Shown here: positions 18,124 to 28,359 of the stretch, piece by piece
Layout of the letters: every line of letters starts with the position of its first letter
How positions within the stretch are numbered: position 1 is the stretch's first letter
NCBI GenBank assembly: GCA_030537815.1
Contig: JAUNVF010000001.1
Location: 18,649-82,648, forward strand
DNA length: 64,000 nt
DNA from: Tissierellia bacterium
Lineage (GTDB): Bacteria; Bacillota; Clostridia; Tissierellales; Peptoniphilaceae
Direction of reading: 5' to 3'
Program-made: the position numbers and the translations under genes
The notes under the pieces: model-generated
What the model was told of the DNA's origin: nothing
Database searches by the model: none
What the model saw: the letters and a program-made list of their open reading frames with translations, nothing else

Positions 18124-19365
18124 TTATTTCTTCCTATTTGCAATTGCGACGACTCTATTCATTTCATTATTGACTATCATATATCCTTCATCGACTCCCA
18201 TGCCGGGCTTCGCAAGTTGTTGATCCGCTCCCGTTGCCAATGAACAATTTACAAGTATTTCCGCAGATCTGGAAGTCTCGTTACAAGTGCCTCCACAATA
18301 AGCTAATACTCCAGCTTCCTTACATTTTAATACAGCTTCTATCGTATTATTTATTCCTCCTAAATCAGGAGTTTTTATCTGAATCATATGACCCGCTTTT
18401 TCTCTTGCAAATTCTATAACATCCTCAAGTGTATTACACCATTCATCTGCAACTATCTCGACATCTATTTTTTCCTCGTCGAGTCTCCTAGTCAATAGCG
18501 ATAATATCTTTATCTGATCTTCCCTATTTCCTACATCCATCGGCCCTTCTATCCTCAATTTAAACGGCTTTGCCTTCTCTTCTAATTCCTTTAGATATCT
18601 CACCATCCACTCGACATCATTTCCCGTAAAATCTCCTATGGTTCCATAGACATCGATATGGAATATCGGATTATAGGACTCGTCACTTCTCTTAGACAAT
18701 ACTCTATCTCTAAGCCATTCGACATATTCAGCTAATTTTTCTCCCGATTTTCCCGTCTTTTCTTCTACATTGTTGAAAAGACCATGCGGAAGAACCTCAA
18801 GCTCTTTTATTATCATCTTATCTGCATTTAGATATCTGTCATCACCCGTCTGTGCAAATATCGGAATCCTCTTTATTTCCACTCCCGTATCGTACTCATC
18901 GACTATTACCTCTGCCATCGTCCTCTTTTGCGCCTTGGCAACTGCATCGAGTATGGCTTGAGTCAGCCCATATCTTATCGCAGTATGGAGTCTTTTTCCT
19001 TCAATATGAAGATGGTCTATCTCTTCTGCCAATTCCTTAAATGAATTAAGCTCTCTGCCTAAGAGATGATCTTTAATCGGCCCCTCAATAAGGGGTATAA
19101 AATCGTCAGCTAAAAAAAGTGGATCTCTTCCTCCGGCTCCGGAATACTGTACAGCTGCACAATCGCCAAATGCCACTTGACCATCTTCCAAGATTAGCAT
19201 TACCGAAATAGATTCTCCGGCCTGTCTTATAGATGTAAAACCTTCAGTTACAGGTTCTCCTTCGTAGAACATGCCATCATGTCCAGCTCCCATCTTTATC
19301 GCCTTCTGATCGTCAAAGTAAAATCCGGATTTACCTGGTGTACAAATTAAATCAATTATTTTCAT
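18124..19365 (-). CDS. mal: Methylaspartate ammonia-lyase
   Basis: 413-residue enolase-superfamily enzyme removing ammonia from (2S,3S)-3-methylaspartate to give mesaconate. The metal ligands Asp238, Glu273 and Asp307 and the catalytic Lys331 (QIKTPDLGG) fall at exactly the numbers known for the Clostridium tetanomorphum enzyme, as does His194 (LPHGLF). The C-terminal signature [13 protein letters not shown] is present. The gene overlaps glmE by 4 bases, so translation is probably coupled. Confidence 0.97.
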   Translation of the reverse strand: MKIIDLICTPGKSGFYFDDQKAIKMGAGHDGMFYEGEPVTEGFTSIRQAGESISVMLILEDGQVAFGDCAAVQYSGAGGRDPLFLADDFIPLIEGPIKDHLLGRELNSFKELAEEIDHLHIEGKRLHTAIRYGLTQAILDAVAKAQKRTMAEVIVDEYDTGVEIKRIPIFAQTGDDRYLNADKMIIKELEVLPHGLFNNVEEKTGKSGEKLAEYVEWLRDRVLSKRSDESYNPIFHIDVYGTIGDFTGNDVEWMVRYLKELEEKAKPFKLRIEGPMDVGNREDQIKILSLLTRRLDEEKIDVEIVADEWCNTLEDVIEFAREKAGHMIQIKTPDLGGINNTIEAVLKCKEAGVLAYCGGTCNETSRSAEILVNCSLATGADQQLAKPGMGVDEGYMIVNNEMNRVVAIANRKK

Positions 19366-20834
19366 ACCATAAGCTCCTCTCTTCTGCCTACTAATCTACC
19401 CTTACCAACAGCGAATACATCGTCAACAGTCATCTGGAAATCGACTTTTCGATTTTCAAATTTCGCCCTTTCTTCCAGCTTCTGTCTGTTAAAATCCTTT
19501 ATTTCTTTTGTAAATGGCAAATTGCCCGCCATCAAATATCTTATATTCCCGTCATTATCCCTAGCCGGCATCATTTTTCCGGCATTGTATTTTGATGGCG
19601 CAAATGGAATATCTAAAACTCCAGCTTCAAAGCCCTTTATAACGCCGACGACAAGATCTCCACCGCCAAGTTCGAATACCTTGTCCATTATGCATTTGGT
19701 TTCTGCTTTAATAACTTCCATCTCATTTCTCAAAGCTTCGCTCGGAAGCATGGTCTGTTCTGCCAAAAGATTCAATACCATCTTCGTCGTCTTAATTCCA
19801 TTAGCATTCGCTTCCTTTGTCGGTATTCCAAAAGCCTCATGCGGCGTCTTAACTATTACCTTAGTCGCTCCCGCTAAAGCGGCCGCTGTTGATCCAAGAG
19901 ATATTACGCCATAAGCTCTTGCCTCATCAGATGGAAAACCTCCCATCCACTGGTGGAAAACCGTCGTCAAAACTATATCTTTATAACCAAAATATTCCAA
20001 GTATTCTTCAGTCTGCTCGACTAAAGATCTAACTGCCGCCACATCCTGCATTATATTTCCACATTGTCCGTATCCTACAGTCACACTCTTTACTCCCTGT
20101 TCAACAGCCAATAGAGTTTCTATTATGGCGACTACATTTGATATCGATGGAGGAACCAAAGTACCGGTCAAAGGGCCAAAAGGCTCTCGATTTATTGAAA
20201 TACCATTTTCCTCGTAAAATCCGACAAGCCTATCAGAATACTGCCAATACTCAATCGTCTTTTCAATCGGAACCGACTTTGCATATGGTACATTATAGGA
20301 AATGCCGCCACCCTCATTTGACGTAAATCCTCCCGCATGGATTATCTCGGATAATAATCTAGCATCCGGAGTTCCATGCCTCGCTTGAACCGGCAATTTA
20401 ACACTTTCAACTACTTTTCTAACCTTTGCAACTCCGTGATTGACAGCCGGAAAACCATTCATCAATGATCTTCCCGCTTTTTTGGATTCATTTATCCCCT
20501 CTTCGCCCTCTTCATATCTATTTTGTCTCGTATAAGCGTCTATTGTGCTTGGCAAAAGGTCCGCTCCGCCTTCGTCTTGAAGATATTGAAGTAATTCTAT
20601 ATGCTCGTCTAAAAGGGGGACACCAGCTCTCGGTTGAGCCAAAGTTTTTCCCATCTTTTTAGCTTCTTCTAATTTTTTTGCAAAATTTCTCTCATCGGGT
20701 ATCTTCTTTAAATAATCTATAGCATCTTTTAAATCTACATCTTTTCCGGTAGGCCAGGTTGAGAGCACATATTCTCTTTCATCCATAAATTCGCCTTCAG
20801 GAATATATTTGTTCTTCCATTTCATATCAAACAC
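19362..20834 (-). CDS. glmE: Methylaspartate mutase (glutamate mutase) subunit E
   Basis: 490-residue catalytic TIM-barrel subunit of adenosylcobalamin-dependent glutamate mutase, which converts L-glutamate to (2S,3S)-3-methylaspartate together with GlmS. Characteristic segments include [27 protein letters not shown] with the substrate-binding Arg, [27 protein letters not shown] and [10 protein letters not shown]. Length is close to the clostridial enzyme. It overlaps glmL by 8 bases and mal by 4. Confidence 0.96.
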   Translation of the reverse strand: MFDMKWKNKYIPEGEFMDEREYVLSTWPTGKDVDLKDAIDYLKKIPDERNFAKKLEEAKKMGKTLAQPRAGVPLLDEHIELLQYLQDEGGADLLPSTIDAYTRQNRYEEGEEGINESKKAGRSLMNGFPAVNHGVAKVRKVVESVKLPVQARHGTPDARLLSEIIHAGGFTSNEGGGISYNVPYAKSVPIEKTIEYWQYSDRLVGFYEENGISINREPFGPLTGTLVPPSISNVVAIIETLLAVEQGVKSVTVGYGQCGNIMQDVAAVRSLVEQTEEYLEYFGYKDIVLTTVFHQWMGGFPSDEARAYGVISLGSTAAALAGATKVIVKTPHEAFGIPTKEANANGIKTTKMVLNLLAEQTMLPSEALRNEMEVIKAETKCIMDKVFELGGGDLVVGVIKGFEAGVLDIPFAPSKYNAGKMMPARDNDGNIRYLMAGNLPFTKEIKDFNRQKLEERAKFENRKVDFQMTVDDVFAVGKGRLVGRREELMV

Positions 20835-22218
20835 CCACCCTATTAATGTATTTTTTCATTATTCTGACTGCCATATCTGGATCAATTGAAGCCAAAAGTC
20901 CCATCGAACTCAAAATATATTCTGTATCCAAATAAAATTTAGGATTTCTCGGCTTTAAAGATTGAGGTTCGTCCATAGTAAATTTACAAGCCTCTAAAAT
21001 CTCCTCCGGATTTTCGGTATACACGAGTATACCACCGGTACCTATAACTATGGGCAAATCCATCAAATCTTTTCCCATCTGCTGATACATTGCCCCTGTC
21101 GGAGAATAAACTTGTTCTACCTCGCCCGCATGTCTGAGCATCGATATTCTCGTACATGCTTTGGCGATTGCATAATCAAAATTTAAATCCCTCTTCGACT
21201 CTGAAATAAAACTTGGATCATTCGACCTGTTCTCAACTTCCATATCTATATCATAATCGTATTCACTGCCAAGATAAGACCGCAACATCCTCTTTCCCGC
21301 CACTTGAGCTACAGATGGAATTGAATACCTCATGCCGAGATCTCCTTCGACGGTTCTCTTAGTATAGGGTTCCTCAAGTCCCCTTAAAAATACCGAAGGC
21401 TTACTGGGCGCTCCCTCACAGGCAGAGTGAACATCTGTAGTCGCTCCTCCAATATCGATTATTGCGAGATCTCCCAATCCGTCCTCATCCTCTGTCCCCT
21501 TAGATAAAACCTCTGCAGCTTTTAATACAGATGCTGGAGTCGGCATGACTATTCCGCTTATTTCTTCCATCACATGAGTCATTCCCTTGGCTTTGATTAT
21601 ATTTTCCATAAAAATCGACCTGATTGTATCTCGACTGCTATCGACATTCAATTGATTTAATTTCGGCATCACATTTTCTGCTATATGATATTCCACATGC
21701 CCATCAAATATCTCCTCTATTTCATCGACCGCACTCTTATTTCCCGCTACAACCACAGGTATATCAATACCAAATTCTTTTAGCATTTTGGCATTATGTA
21801 CTATGCACTCGGCATTGCCTCCATCAGTACCGCCGGCAAGCAAAATCATGTCTGCATTAGAATCTACTATTTCCCTTGCCTCCGATTTATTTATCTTATG
21901 ACTATATGTCCCAACTATTTTTGCCCCTGCCCCAAGAGCTGCCCTCTTCGCAGCTTCACTCGTAAGCTCGGGCACCAATCCTATTGCTATCATCTTTAAT
22001 CCACCTGCCGCAGAAGAGCAAGCTATTTTTTTAACAATCTCGAATTCAGTATCTACTTTTGATTCGAGGATTTTCATCGCATTATGATAGCCTATCATGA
22101 CATCTGTTTCTACAGTTGTATAAGCTTTTGCAGTGGCAACTAATTCCTCATTTTCTATATCCACTAAAGTTACCTTTGTATTAGTGCTGCCAAAATCTAT
22201 AAATAAATACGCCTTCAT
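20827..22218 (-). CDS. glmL: Glutamate mutase repair/associated protein MutL (GlmL)
   Basis: 463-residue ASKHA-fold ATPase. The phosphate-binding motifs are [15 protein letters not shown] at residues 6-20 and [15 protein letters not shown] in the middle. GlmL proteins always lie between glmS and glmE and are thought to reactivate B12-inactivated mutase or aid assembly. It starts 8 bases after the glmS stop. Confidence 0.94.
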   Translation of the reverse strand: MKAYLFIDFGSTNTKVTLVDIENEELVATAKAYTTVETDVMIGYHNAMKILESKVDTEFEIVKKIACSSAAGGLKMIAIGLVPELTSEAAKRAALGAGAKIVGTYSHKINKSEAREIVDSNADMILLAGGTDGGNAECIVHNAKMLKEFGIDIPVVVAGNKSAVDEIEEIFDGHVEYHIAENVMPKLNQLNVDSSRDTIRSIFMENIIKAKGMTHVMEEISGIVMPTPASVLKAAEVLSKGTEDEDGLGDLAIIDIGGATTDVHSACEGAPSKPSVFLRGLEEPYTKRTVEGDLGMRYSIPSVAQVAGKRMLRSYLGSEYDYDIDMEVENRSNDPSFISESKRDLNFDYAIAKACTRISMLRHAGEVEQVYSPTGAMYQQMGKDLMDLPIVIGTGGILVYTENPEEILEACKFTMDEPQSLKPRNPKFYLDTEYILSSMGLLASIDPDMAVRIMKKYINRVGV

Positions 22219-22226
22219 GATTCGAC

Positions 22227-22640
22227 CTATTGATCCGGAAAGTCAGTTTTGAGATCTCTCAAAGTAGTATCTATCGTTGTTCCTGGGGGATAGACCCTGT
22301 CGAAACCCATCTTTTCAAATCTGACCTTGACCTCGTCAAAATTCTGTTTGCCGACGACTATATTTCCGCCAACATATAATTTAATTCCCTTTAGTCCCGC
22401 CTCATCACATTTCTCTCTCAGACCTCTGCAATCCAATTCTCCCTGTCCATAGAGTGATGATACTAAAATTGCATCAGCATTCGTCTCAACTGCAGCATTT
22501 ATAAAGTCCTCTTGTGGAGACAAAACTCCGATATTGATGACCTCATATCCCGCTTCAGTAAGAGAATAATCTAGTATCTTATTACCTACTGCATGACAAT
22601 CTGCACCTATTACACCTAAAACAAGTTTAATCTTTGACAT
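22227..22640 (-). CDS. glmS: Methylaspartate mutase subunit S (cobalamin-binding)
   Basis: 137-residue small subunit, the same length as Clostridium cochlearium GlmS. The B12 motif DxHxxG is DCHAVG at residues 14-19, with His16 as the expected lower cobalt ligand; [10 protein letters not shown] and YVGGNIVVG follow as in the family. The start is the ATG at 22640 with AAGGAGG 7 bases upstream; an upstream extension to 22721 in the same frame is not supported. First gene of glmS-glmL-glmE-mal-hydratase. Confidence 0.97.
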   Translation of the reverse strand: MSKIKLVLGVIGADCHAVGNKILDYSLTEAGYEVINIGVLSPQEDFINAAVETNADAILVSSLYGQGELDCRGLREKCDEAGLKGIKLYVGGNIVVGKQNFDEVKVRFEKMGFDRVYPPGTTIDTTLRDLKTDFPDQ

Positions 22641-22741
22641 AATAGCCTCCTTTACATATGAGATAAACGTTTTCAACTTAATCATAACAGCTCTACTACA
22701 TTTTACGACATAAAGATACATTTTGTAGTTTAAAAGAATAT

Positions 22742-22770
22742 AAAAAAAGCGAAGTTCTAAGAATCTTCGC
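22742..22770 (-). terminator. Terminator after the response regulator gene
   Basis: GCGAAG (22770-22765) pairs with CTTCGC (22754-22749) around a 10-base loop, followed by T7. The 5' arm lies inside the last codons of the response regulator gene, so its stop codon is in the loop. It separates that gene from the glm operon. Confidence 0.88.
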
Positions 22771-23638
22771 TAATATCATCTAAAATCGCCTTTATTCCCT
22801 CTATAAATTTCCTCATTTTCAAGATTCCCTTGATTTCCGACTTGCCATCTATAAAATTCATATGCTGTCTTATTTCTGCAAAATCAAATAATGTTGCTGA
22901 AAATCTATCAAATATTATGCTGTCATAATCTTCCAATCCCTTTTCCGCAACATAATCCATAACCTTCTGTGCCGATCGCCTTATCTTTTGCTCGACAGTC
23001 TTAGTTTTTTGATTGCTTCTCAAAGCTATTTCTTCATATAAGTCAAATAAAAGATAATTTTTCTTATCCCCATCCTTTTCGATTGACAGAAGCACGATAT
23101 CTCGCAATTCGATATAACCGCTCATTCCATGTATTCCAAGGCTCATCAAAATTCTATCCACTTCTCTTTCTGTCGAATCAAGAGGATTAATTTTAATACC
23201 AAAATTCGATTCCTTGTCATCATCCAGTAAATTTCTCATCTTATCGATGATTTTTTCATTTTTATTGAGAATCAATGTCTGCTTAATAATATGGATTACC
23301 TCTATTAGATTTATCGGCTTACTTATATAAAAACTCGCTCCATTTTCATATGCCTTTGATACCACTTCCGGATCCTTAATATCGCTCAACATTATAAATC
23401 GACCGCCATAACCCAATTTCTTAGCTCGCCTTATGACCTCATTTCCATCTATTCCGGCCAATTTATATTCGGTTATCACGAGATCCGGACTCATTGAAGA
23501 TATTATCTCGAGAGCTTTATTTCCGTCGCCGACTTCGTCAATGACATCTCCGAGCTCCTTTTGCTCTATTAAAAAATCCAGTATTTTTAGAGTTTCTATA
23601 CTTTCATCGCATAATAGGATTTTATTTGAATCTACCAT
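22757..23638 (-). CDS. GlnL/YcbB-like response regulator with Glu in place of the phosphoacceptor Asp
   Basis: 293 residues: receiver domain (about 5-122), linker, then a helical output region (about 155-285) resembling the YcbB domain of Bacillus GlnL, a regulator of glutamine/glutamate use. The receiver keeps the acidic pair (Asp11, Glu12), the switch Ser85 and Lys107. The phosphoacceptor site is Glu57 (LVITEYKL, codon GAA at 23470-23468) where Asp is expected. Glu here often mimics phosphorylation, so a constitutively active or phosphorylation-independent regulator is plausible. No kinase gene is adjacent. Its location beside the glutamate fermentation operon suggests that operon as a target. 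The YcbB assignment is by recalled similarity. Confidence 0.75.
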   Translation of the reverse strand: MVDSNKILLCDESIETLKILDFLIEQKELGDVIDEVGDGNKALEIISSMSPDLVITEYKLAGIDGNEVIRRAKKLGYGGRFIMLSDIKDPEVVSKAYENGASFYISKPINLIEVIHIIKQTLILNKNEKIIDKMRNLLDDDKESNFGIKINPLDSTEREVDRILMSLGIHGMSGYIELRDIVLLSIEKDGDKKNYLLFDLYEEIALRSNQKTKTVEQKIRRSAQKVMDYVAEKGLEDYDSIIFDRFSATLFDFAEIRQHMNFIDGKSEIKGILKMRKFIEGIKAILDDISEDS

Positions 23639-23901
23639 TTAAATCCCTTTAATCCATCTTCAGATATGTCAAAGATCAAATCTGAATCGTCAATTAAAAG
23701 CATTGGCACACCGATCTTATCATCCCTCTTTATATCTTCAAATTCCAATCTTGAATCTCTATATTTTAAAAATTCCTTAAGATCAGACAGAGAACTCGTG
23801 ATATCTCGGATTTCATAATCGCATTTTTTTGAGTCCAAGTATTCAATAGCCCTGGCAGTGTCTTTGCATAGTGAACTTATAAATAGCTTAAATCTTTTCA
23901 A
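23632..23901 (-). CDS. Glutaredoxin-like protein
   Basis: 89-residue thioredoxin-fold protein. A single N-terminal Cys (Cys12 in SSLCKDTARAIEYL) and the cis-Pro segment KIGVPMLLIDD match the small glutaredoxin-related proteins of Firmicutes; the second active-site Cys is missing. The start codon is TTG at 23901, chosen because AAGAGGTG lies just upstream and no ATG is available. It overlaps the response regulator gene by 7 bases, so the two are translationally coupled. Confidence 0.75.
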   Translation of the reverse strand: MKRFKLFISSLCKDTARAIEYLDSKKCDYEIRDITSSLSDLKEFLKYRDSRLEFEDIKRDDKIGVPMLLIDDSDLIFDISEDGLKGFKW

Positions 23902-24068
23902 TCAAATCACCTCTTAAAGATATCTTATCTAAATTATACATTATTTATCATATTATTAAAATGAAGCTTTGATTTAATTTTAATCGATAAAATCCAATTT
24001 GCTTAAATGGATATCAAATCAAATAATATCCGGTTTATAAGATAGAATTGATATTTCAAAAATGCGCA

Positions 24069-24097
24069 TAAAAAAAGCCGAGCTGAAAGCCCGGCTT
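24069..24097 (-). terminator. Terminator of the yjiH-ftcD operon
   Basis: On the minus strand AGCCGGGC pairs with GCTCGGCT (one G-U) around TTTCA and is followed by T7, about 10 bases after the ftcD stop codon. Confidence 0.92.
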
Positions 24098-24106
24098 CTA
24101 ACTTAA

Positions 24107-25030
24107 TTATCCCATTAAATGGTATTCTAAAATTTGATCTTTGTCAAATCCTTCAAGTCTTAGATAATATCTTAAATTGTTTAGAAGATAGTCCAGTTTA
24201 ACAGGTCCTACAAGCTCAGAACCAGTTACTTGTACGCCATAGCTTTCAGCTTCTCTTCTTACGAATTCAAAAGCTCTGTAGATTGGAGTTTCTTCGCAAT
24301 TGAAAAGGTTCATTGAAACTACAACGCCTTCTCTTTCAGGGAATTTAATTCCAACCGATCTTATTGTAGAGAATCCGCCTGATGGTCCTCTTAGAGCCTT
24401 AGAGATTTTCTTAGCGATAGAAACATCTTCAGTATCTAGGAATACATTATATGCAGTAAGTCCTTCCATATCAGCTGATACAATTGTAGCGCCAAGTTTG
24501 TCGCTTAATTTTCCATCTACTGATAAATCAGGTTTTCTTTCATCATAATCAGGATTTGAAGAATCTTCCAATAATGCTTTAAGTCCTTCATACTGTCCTT
24601 TTCTTATATAAGAAATAGATTTTTTGTTTTCTGTTCTCGCATTTGCTCCTGAGAAGAATATAGGTACTTGATATTTGTCAAAAAGTTCCTGTCCTATCTC
24701 TTCTGCTAATTCCTTAACTTCATCAAGTTCGATATTGTGAAGTGGGAATAGAGGAATAGTATCTTGAGCTCCTATTCTTGGATGTGTACCTTCTTGCTTG
24801 GTCATATCCACATTTTCATAAGTCGTCTTAGCCATTTCAAGTAAAGCTTCTTTTAGTGGCTGAGGCTCTCCTATTATAGTTAAAACTGTACGGTTAAAAT
24901 CATGCTCAGGTTCACATGTAACAAGTTTAACCCCTTCTTTGTTTCTTATAGTGTCGGCAACTTTATTGATTACTTCTTCATCTCTACCTTCACTAAAGTT
25001 TGGTACTGCTAAAATAAATTTTTTTTCCAT
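24107..25030 (-). CDS. ftcD: Glutamate formimidoyltransferase
   Basis: 307-residue homologue of the transferase half of FTCD. It moves the formimino group of N-formimino-L-glutamate to tetrahydrofolate, releasing glutamate. Conserved segments: AVPNFSEGRD at residues 8-17, EHDFNRTVLTIIGEP with the folate/substrate-contacting residues, GTHPRIGAQDTIPLFP, and a C-terminal FVRREAESYGV region. AGGAGGG precedes the ATG. It follows the YjiH-type transporter after 41 bases and shares its sigma-54 promoter. It supplies the step missing from the hutI-fchA-hutH operon. A related activity on formiminoglycine in purine fermentation cannot be excluded. Confidence 0.92.
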   Translation of the reverse strand: MEKKFILAVPNFSEGRDEEVINKVADTIRNKEGVKLVTCEPEHDFNRTVLTIIGEPQPLKEALLEMAKTTYENVDMTKQEGTHPRIGAQDTIPLFPLHNIELDEVKELAEEIGQELFDKYQVPIFFSGANARTENKKSISYIRKGQYEGLKALLEDSSNPDYDERKPDLSVDGKLSDKLGATIVSADMEGLTAYNVFLDTEDVSIAKKISKALRGPSGGFSTIRSVGIKFPEREGVVVSMNLFNCEETPIYRAFEFVRREAESYGVQVTGSELVGPVKLDYLLNNLRYYLRLEGFDKDQILEYHLMG

Positions 25031-25071
25031 TTTCTTTTTCCCTCCTAGACTTTTCTGTACTATCTAATAAA

Positions 25072-26547
25072 TTATCTAAAAATTATATGCATAAACAATG
25101 CGGCAAATGGCATTGCTATAAGCGTTCTTTCTAAAAATACTATCATTAATTCTTTAAACTTCATTGGGATTCCCGTATTCATTATTACTACAACTGATTC
25201 AGCTAAGAATATAATCTGTAGCATTGAAACAACAGTTACAAAGAATCTCGTCTTAATATGAAGTTCTGCTGCTCTGTCAGCTATTGTAAGTACCGGTATA
25301 AACATCTCAGTTACACCTGTAGGTATAGCTTCTGCTGCAGCCATAGCGTCTGGAACTCCTAAAACCTTTGTAATTGGAAGGAATGCATATCCAATCCACT
25401 TGAATATCGGAGTGTACTTAGCCGCTATCATTCCCAAAATACCAAAAGCACAAAGCAATGTAATAACTTTTGGAAGTACAGGGAAAGCGTCTGTTATACT
25501 CTTTATAATTCTCTTAGGCATATTACCTGAAACAAATGCCCTTTTAGCTCCTCTATTGATACCGGTCTTGATCATATCGGGACCGAATTTCATAGTGGCT
25601 TCTTTTCTATCCTCATCTGTTTGCAGTCTACCATTATAGAAAGTATCCGGTTTCCTAGAAACTGGTGGTATTCTAGCAATAATTGCAGCTATTACGAATG
25701 CTAGAACAAATGATACAAAATAAGTTATGACAAAATGTTTAGATATTTGTGCCGCTTCCATTACTACATAGGCATATCCTACTGAAACCGCACTAAAGCA
25801 AGTCGCTACTACGCATGATTCCCTTGCCGTATAATTATTAGTTTTAAACATTCTACCTGTAATTATAATACCCATTGTAGTAGATCCTACGAAAGAAGCA
25901 GTCGCATCTACAGCTGATTTACCCGGAACTTTAAAAGCCGGTCTCATGACTGGTTCGAGCAAAACTCCAAAGAAATCTATCAATCCATAGTCAACTAGGA
26001 AAGGTATAAAGAATGCTCCAACCGGTATTATAGCTGCAACTCCAATTACTACTCCCGGGATTACCATGCCCGCAGTTGCAGGTCCTACTATAACTTCACT
26101 CGCATGATATACTCCGATTTGATCTAGGAAATACATGAAAATAAAGAATCCACCGATCATGTAAAGAACCGGATGTATTATCGAGTCAGCCTCAAAATAC
26201 TTATAAACCTTACTGTCCTTCTTAGCTATAAATTTACCATAAACACTTAAAATTCCAGTTGCACATAAGATAATCGTACAAATCAATAAAGAACCAACTT
26301 GAACACCATTGATAGTGACTAATTTGTCTACTAAAGAAATAAGACCATTATAAAGTATACCAAACATAATCTTACCATCGCCTAATGGTACAAAAAACAC
26401 AAAAATAGCAATAGCTGAAATGATAGCAAATTTTAAAGCATTAATTTTCCAATCAGTCTTATCGAGTTCAAAATAGTCCAAACTCTTCGGATCATCTAGA
26501 TCAACTTTTGATAAGTCATACTTACCACTTTTTAAACCATTATCCAT
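25072..26547 (-). CDS. YjiH-type membrane transporter with nucleoside-recognition (Gate) domains
   Basis: 491-residue polytopic protein with about eleven hydrophobic segments. FVPLGDGKIMFG and the two Gate-like halves (about 180-275 and 345-480; VDATASFVGSTTMGIIITGRMF, AAAEAIPTGVTEMFIP) are typical of the YjiH family, often found with histidine or amino-acid breakdown genes. With ftcD in the same transcript, uptake of histidine, formiminoglutamate or a related compound is the natural guess; the substrate is not proven. Preceded by AGAGGTG and, 76 bases upstream, by a sigma-54 promoter. Confidence 0.82.
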   Translation of the reverse strand: MDNGLKSGKYDLSKVDLDDPKSLDYFELDKTDWKINALKFAIISAIAIFVFFVPLGDGKIMFGILYNGLISLVDKLVTINGVQVGSLLICTIILCATGILSVYGKFIAKKDSKVYKYFEADSIIHPVLYMIGGFFIFMYFLDQIGVYHASEVIVGPATAGMVIPGVVIGVAAIIPVGAFFIPFLVDYGLIDFFGVLLEPVMRPAFKVPGKSAVDATASFVGSTTMGIIITGRMFKTNNYTARESCVVATCFSAVSVGYAYVVMEAAQISKHFVITYFVSFVLAFVIAAIIARIPPVSRKPDTFYNGRLQTDEDRKEATMKFGPDMIKTGINRGAKRAFVSGNMPKRIIKSITDAFPVLPKVITLLCAFGILGMIAAKYTPIFKWIGYAFLPITKVLGVPDAMAAAEAIPTGVTEMFIPVLTIADRAAELHIKTRFFVTVVSMLQIIFLAESVVVIMNTGIPMKFKELMIVFLERTLIAMPFAALFMHIIFR

Positions 26548-26622
26548 AATTCACCTCTCTATAATTATTCTCGCGAATATGGCCTTCCTCTTAAAATGCA
26601 CATTAATCGCATAAATATTATA

Positions 26623-26638
26623 TGCAATTTCTGTACCA
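26623..26638 (-). promoter_or_regulatory. Sigma-54 (-24/-12) promoter of yjiH-ftcD
   Basis: TGGTACAGAAATTGCA, with the essential GG (26637-26636) and GC (26625-26624) separated by exactly 10 bases. It differs from the consensus TGGCAC-N5-TTGCA only at one position in the -24 box. About 76 bases before the start codon. No good sigma-A boxes compete nearby. Confidence 0.82.
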
Positions 26639-26906
26639 CGATATTATGACTTATCTTATATATACTATTTTACTGTAAATATATTGATTTGTCCAGATTA
26701 TTATTCATCTTATAATCTAAATAATACATTTTATCAATTGTATATTTACAAAAATCCCTTTTTTTAAGTAAAAAACAGTTTGTATTTTTAATTGAGTTTT
26801 ATTTAACCATTTCTTACTGTATTTATATTCTCTTAACTAAATCTATACCTTTCTCTAAAATGCACTAAACCGGTAAAATAAAAAGCGATTTATATATCTA
26901 TTTTAG

Positions 26907-27009
26907 AGGAATTTATTTCCTGTCACCTAAATTTTGCAGTTTAAACATTGTTAAATACAGCTTTGTAGAGGGTTAAGGAATATATTTCCTAACCAGGAAT
27001 TCTTTTCCT
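26907..27009. promoter_or_regulatory. Three upstream activator sites, AGGAA-N5-TTCCT
   Basis: Palindromic 15-mers at 26907-26921 (spacer TTTAT), 26976-26990 (TATAT) and 26995-27009 (TTCTT). The last two have centres 19 bases apart, close to two helical turns. They lie about 290-380 bases upstream of the sigma-54 promoter of yjiH, between it and the activator gene, which is the expected place for enhancer sites. The same motif recurs before the adenine deaminase operon. Confidence 0.75.
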
Positions 27010-28359
27010 CTATTCCTTGTACTTTTTCAATTTATTTCGAATAGTCCTGTCGGTTATCCCTAATACTCTCGCAGCTTGGCTTTGATTCTCGAATTTTTTC
27101 ATGGTAGCCATTATCAATTTCTTTTCCACTTCTTCAAGGCTTTCTCCTATAAATACGGGAATCAATTCTCCCTTTATTCCCAAATTAGAACTAACAGTTG
27201 TCGGAGTTCTGACTATATCCTTAGCTTCCAAAGTTTCATTTTCTGATAATGCAATCGCCCTCTCAATTATATTCTCGAGCTCCCTTATATTTCCCTTTAA
27301 TTCCATCCTAGATATCAATTCGAGAAAATCATCCGATACTTTATTTATCGACTTTCCGAGTAACATGGAGTATTTATCGATAAAATGCCTTGTAAGATAG
27401 GGTATATCCTCTCTTCTCTCCCTAAGAGGCGGCATAGTTATATTTATTACATTTAATCTATAATACAAGTCCATTCTAAATTTGCCTTCTTTTAAAAGCT
27501 TGTCAAAATCTTTATTTGTAGCCGTTATAATCCTGACATCAATAGCTTCCGACTGTTCAGCCCCGAGAGGAGTAACCCTCTTCTCCTGAATCGCCTGAAG
27601 CAATTTACCTTGCAGTTTTAGGTCTAAATCCCCAATCTCATCTAAAAACAATGTCCCTTTGTCAGCGAGTTGAAAATAACCCTTCTTGTCAGTATTGGCT
27701 CCTGTAAAGGCTCCCTTCTTATATCCGAACAATTCACTTTCCAAGAGATTTTGCGGTATTGCTGCACAGTTTATACTGTAAAATGGGTTGGCACTCCTAT
27801 GCCCCAATCTATGAATAAATTTTGCCACCATGCTCTTTCCAGTTCCACTTTCTCCTGTGATCAATATTATCGAATCAATATCTTTTACCTTATCCACAGT
27901 CTGCAGTATGGATTTCATCTTGTCCGAATAGGCTATTATCCCCTGATTTTTGAGTTCATTAAGCCTATCATCTTCAATATCCTTAACTCTCCTATGAAGC
28001 TTATCCATCTCCACAGCTCTTGACAATGTGAATTTTAGTTCTTCCAGATCTATAGGTTTAGTTAAATACTGAAAAACACCTGATTTTATAGCTTCAACCG
28101 AAGACTCTATGGTGCCATGCGCCGTTATTATTATCACTACAGCCTGAGGATTTATCTCTCTTATCTGCCTATATACATCCATTCCGTCTTCATTATTGAG
28201 CCTTAAATCAAGTATGACAGATGAAATCTGCTCTTGATTATATATATCGAGAGCTTCTTTTGTATTCACAGCAAAAAATAGTTCATATTCTTTTCTTAGA
28301 CCGAATCGCAGCGATTCCGATATGGCGATATCGTCATCGACAATCAGTACTTTATCCAT
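27010..28359 (-). CDS. NtrC-family sigma-54-dependent response regulator
   Basis: 449 residues: receiver domain with phosphoacceptor Asp51 (VILDLRL) and Lys101 (TKP); AAA+ domain with Walker A GESGTGKS at 169-176, the sigma-54-contacting GAFTGA loop at 216-221 and Walker B TLFLDEIGDL; and a C-terminal Fis-type helix-turn-helix (SQAARVLGITDRTIRNKLKKY). All activator motifs are intact. It overlaps the sensor kinase gene by 8 bases. Both sigma-54 promoters seen in this window carry a shared palindrome that this protein probably binds. Confidence 0.95.
   Translation of the reverse strand: MDKVLIVDDDIAISESLRFGLRKEYELFFAVNTKEALDIYNQEQISSVILDLRLNNEDGMDVYRQIREINPQAVVIIITAHGTIESSVEAIKSGVFQYLTKPIDLEELKFTLSRAVEMDKLHRRVKDIEDDRLNELKNQGIIAYSDKMKSILQTVDKVKDIDSIILITGESGTGKSMVAKFIHRLGHRSANPFYSINCAAIPQNLLESELFGYKKGAFTGANTDKKGYFQLADKGTLFLDEIGDLDLKLQGKLLQAIQEKRVTPLGAEQSEAIDVRIITATNKDFDKLLKEGKFRMDLYYRLNVINITMPPLRERREDIPYLTRHFIDKYSMLLGKSINKVSDDFLELISRMELKGNIRELENIIERAIALSENETLEAKDIVRTPTTVSSNLGIKGELIPVFIGESLEEVEKKLIMATMKKFENQSQAARVLGITDRTIRNKLKKYKE

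Noticed and set aside
22641..22756. Cobalamin riboswitch before the glm operon
   Set aside because: Only about 115 bases are available and no B12-box-like sequence is seen.
26860..26885. Second sigma-54 promoter near ACCGGTTTAGTGCA
   Set aside because: GG and GC are only 6 bases apart instead of 10.
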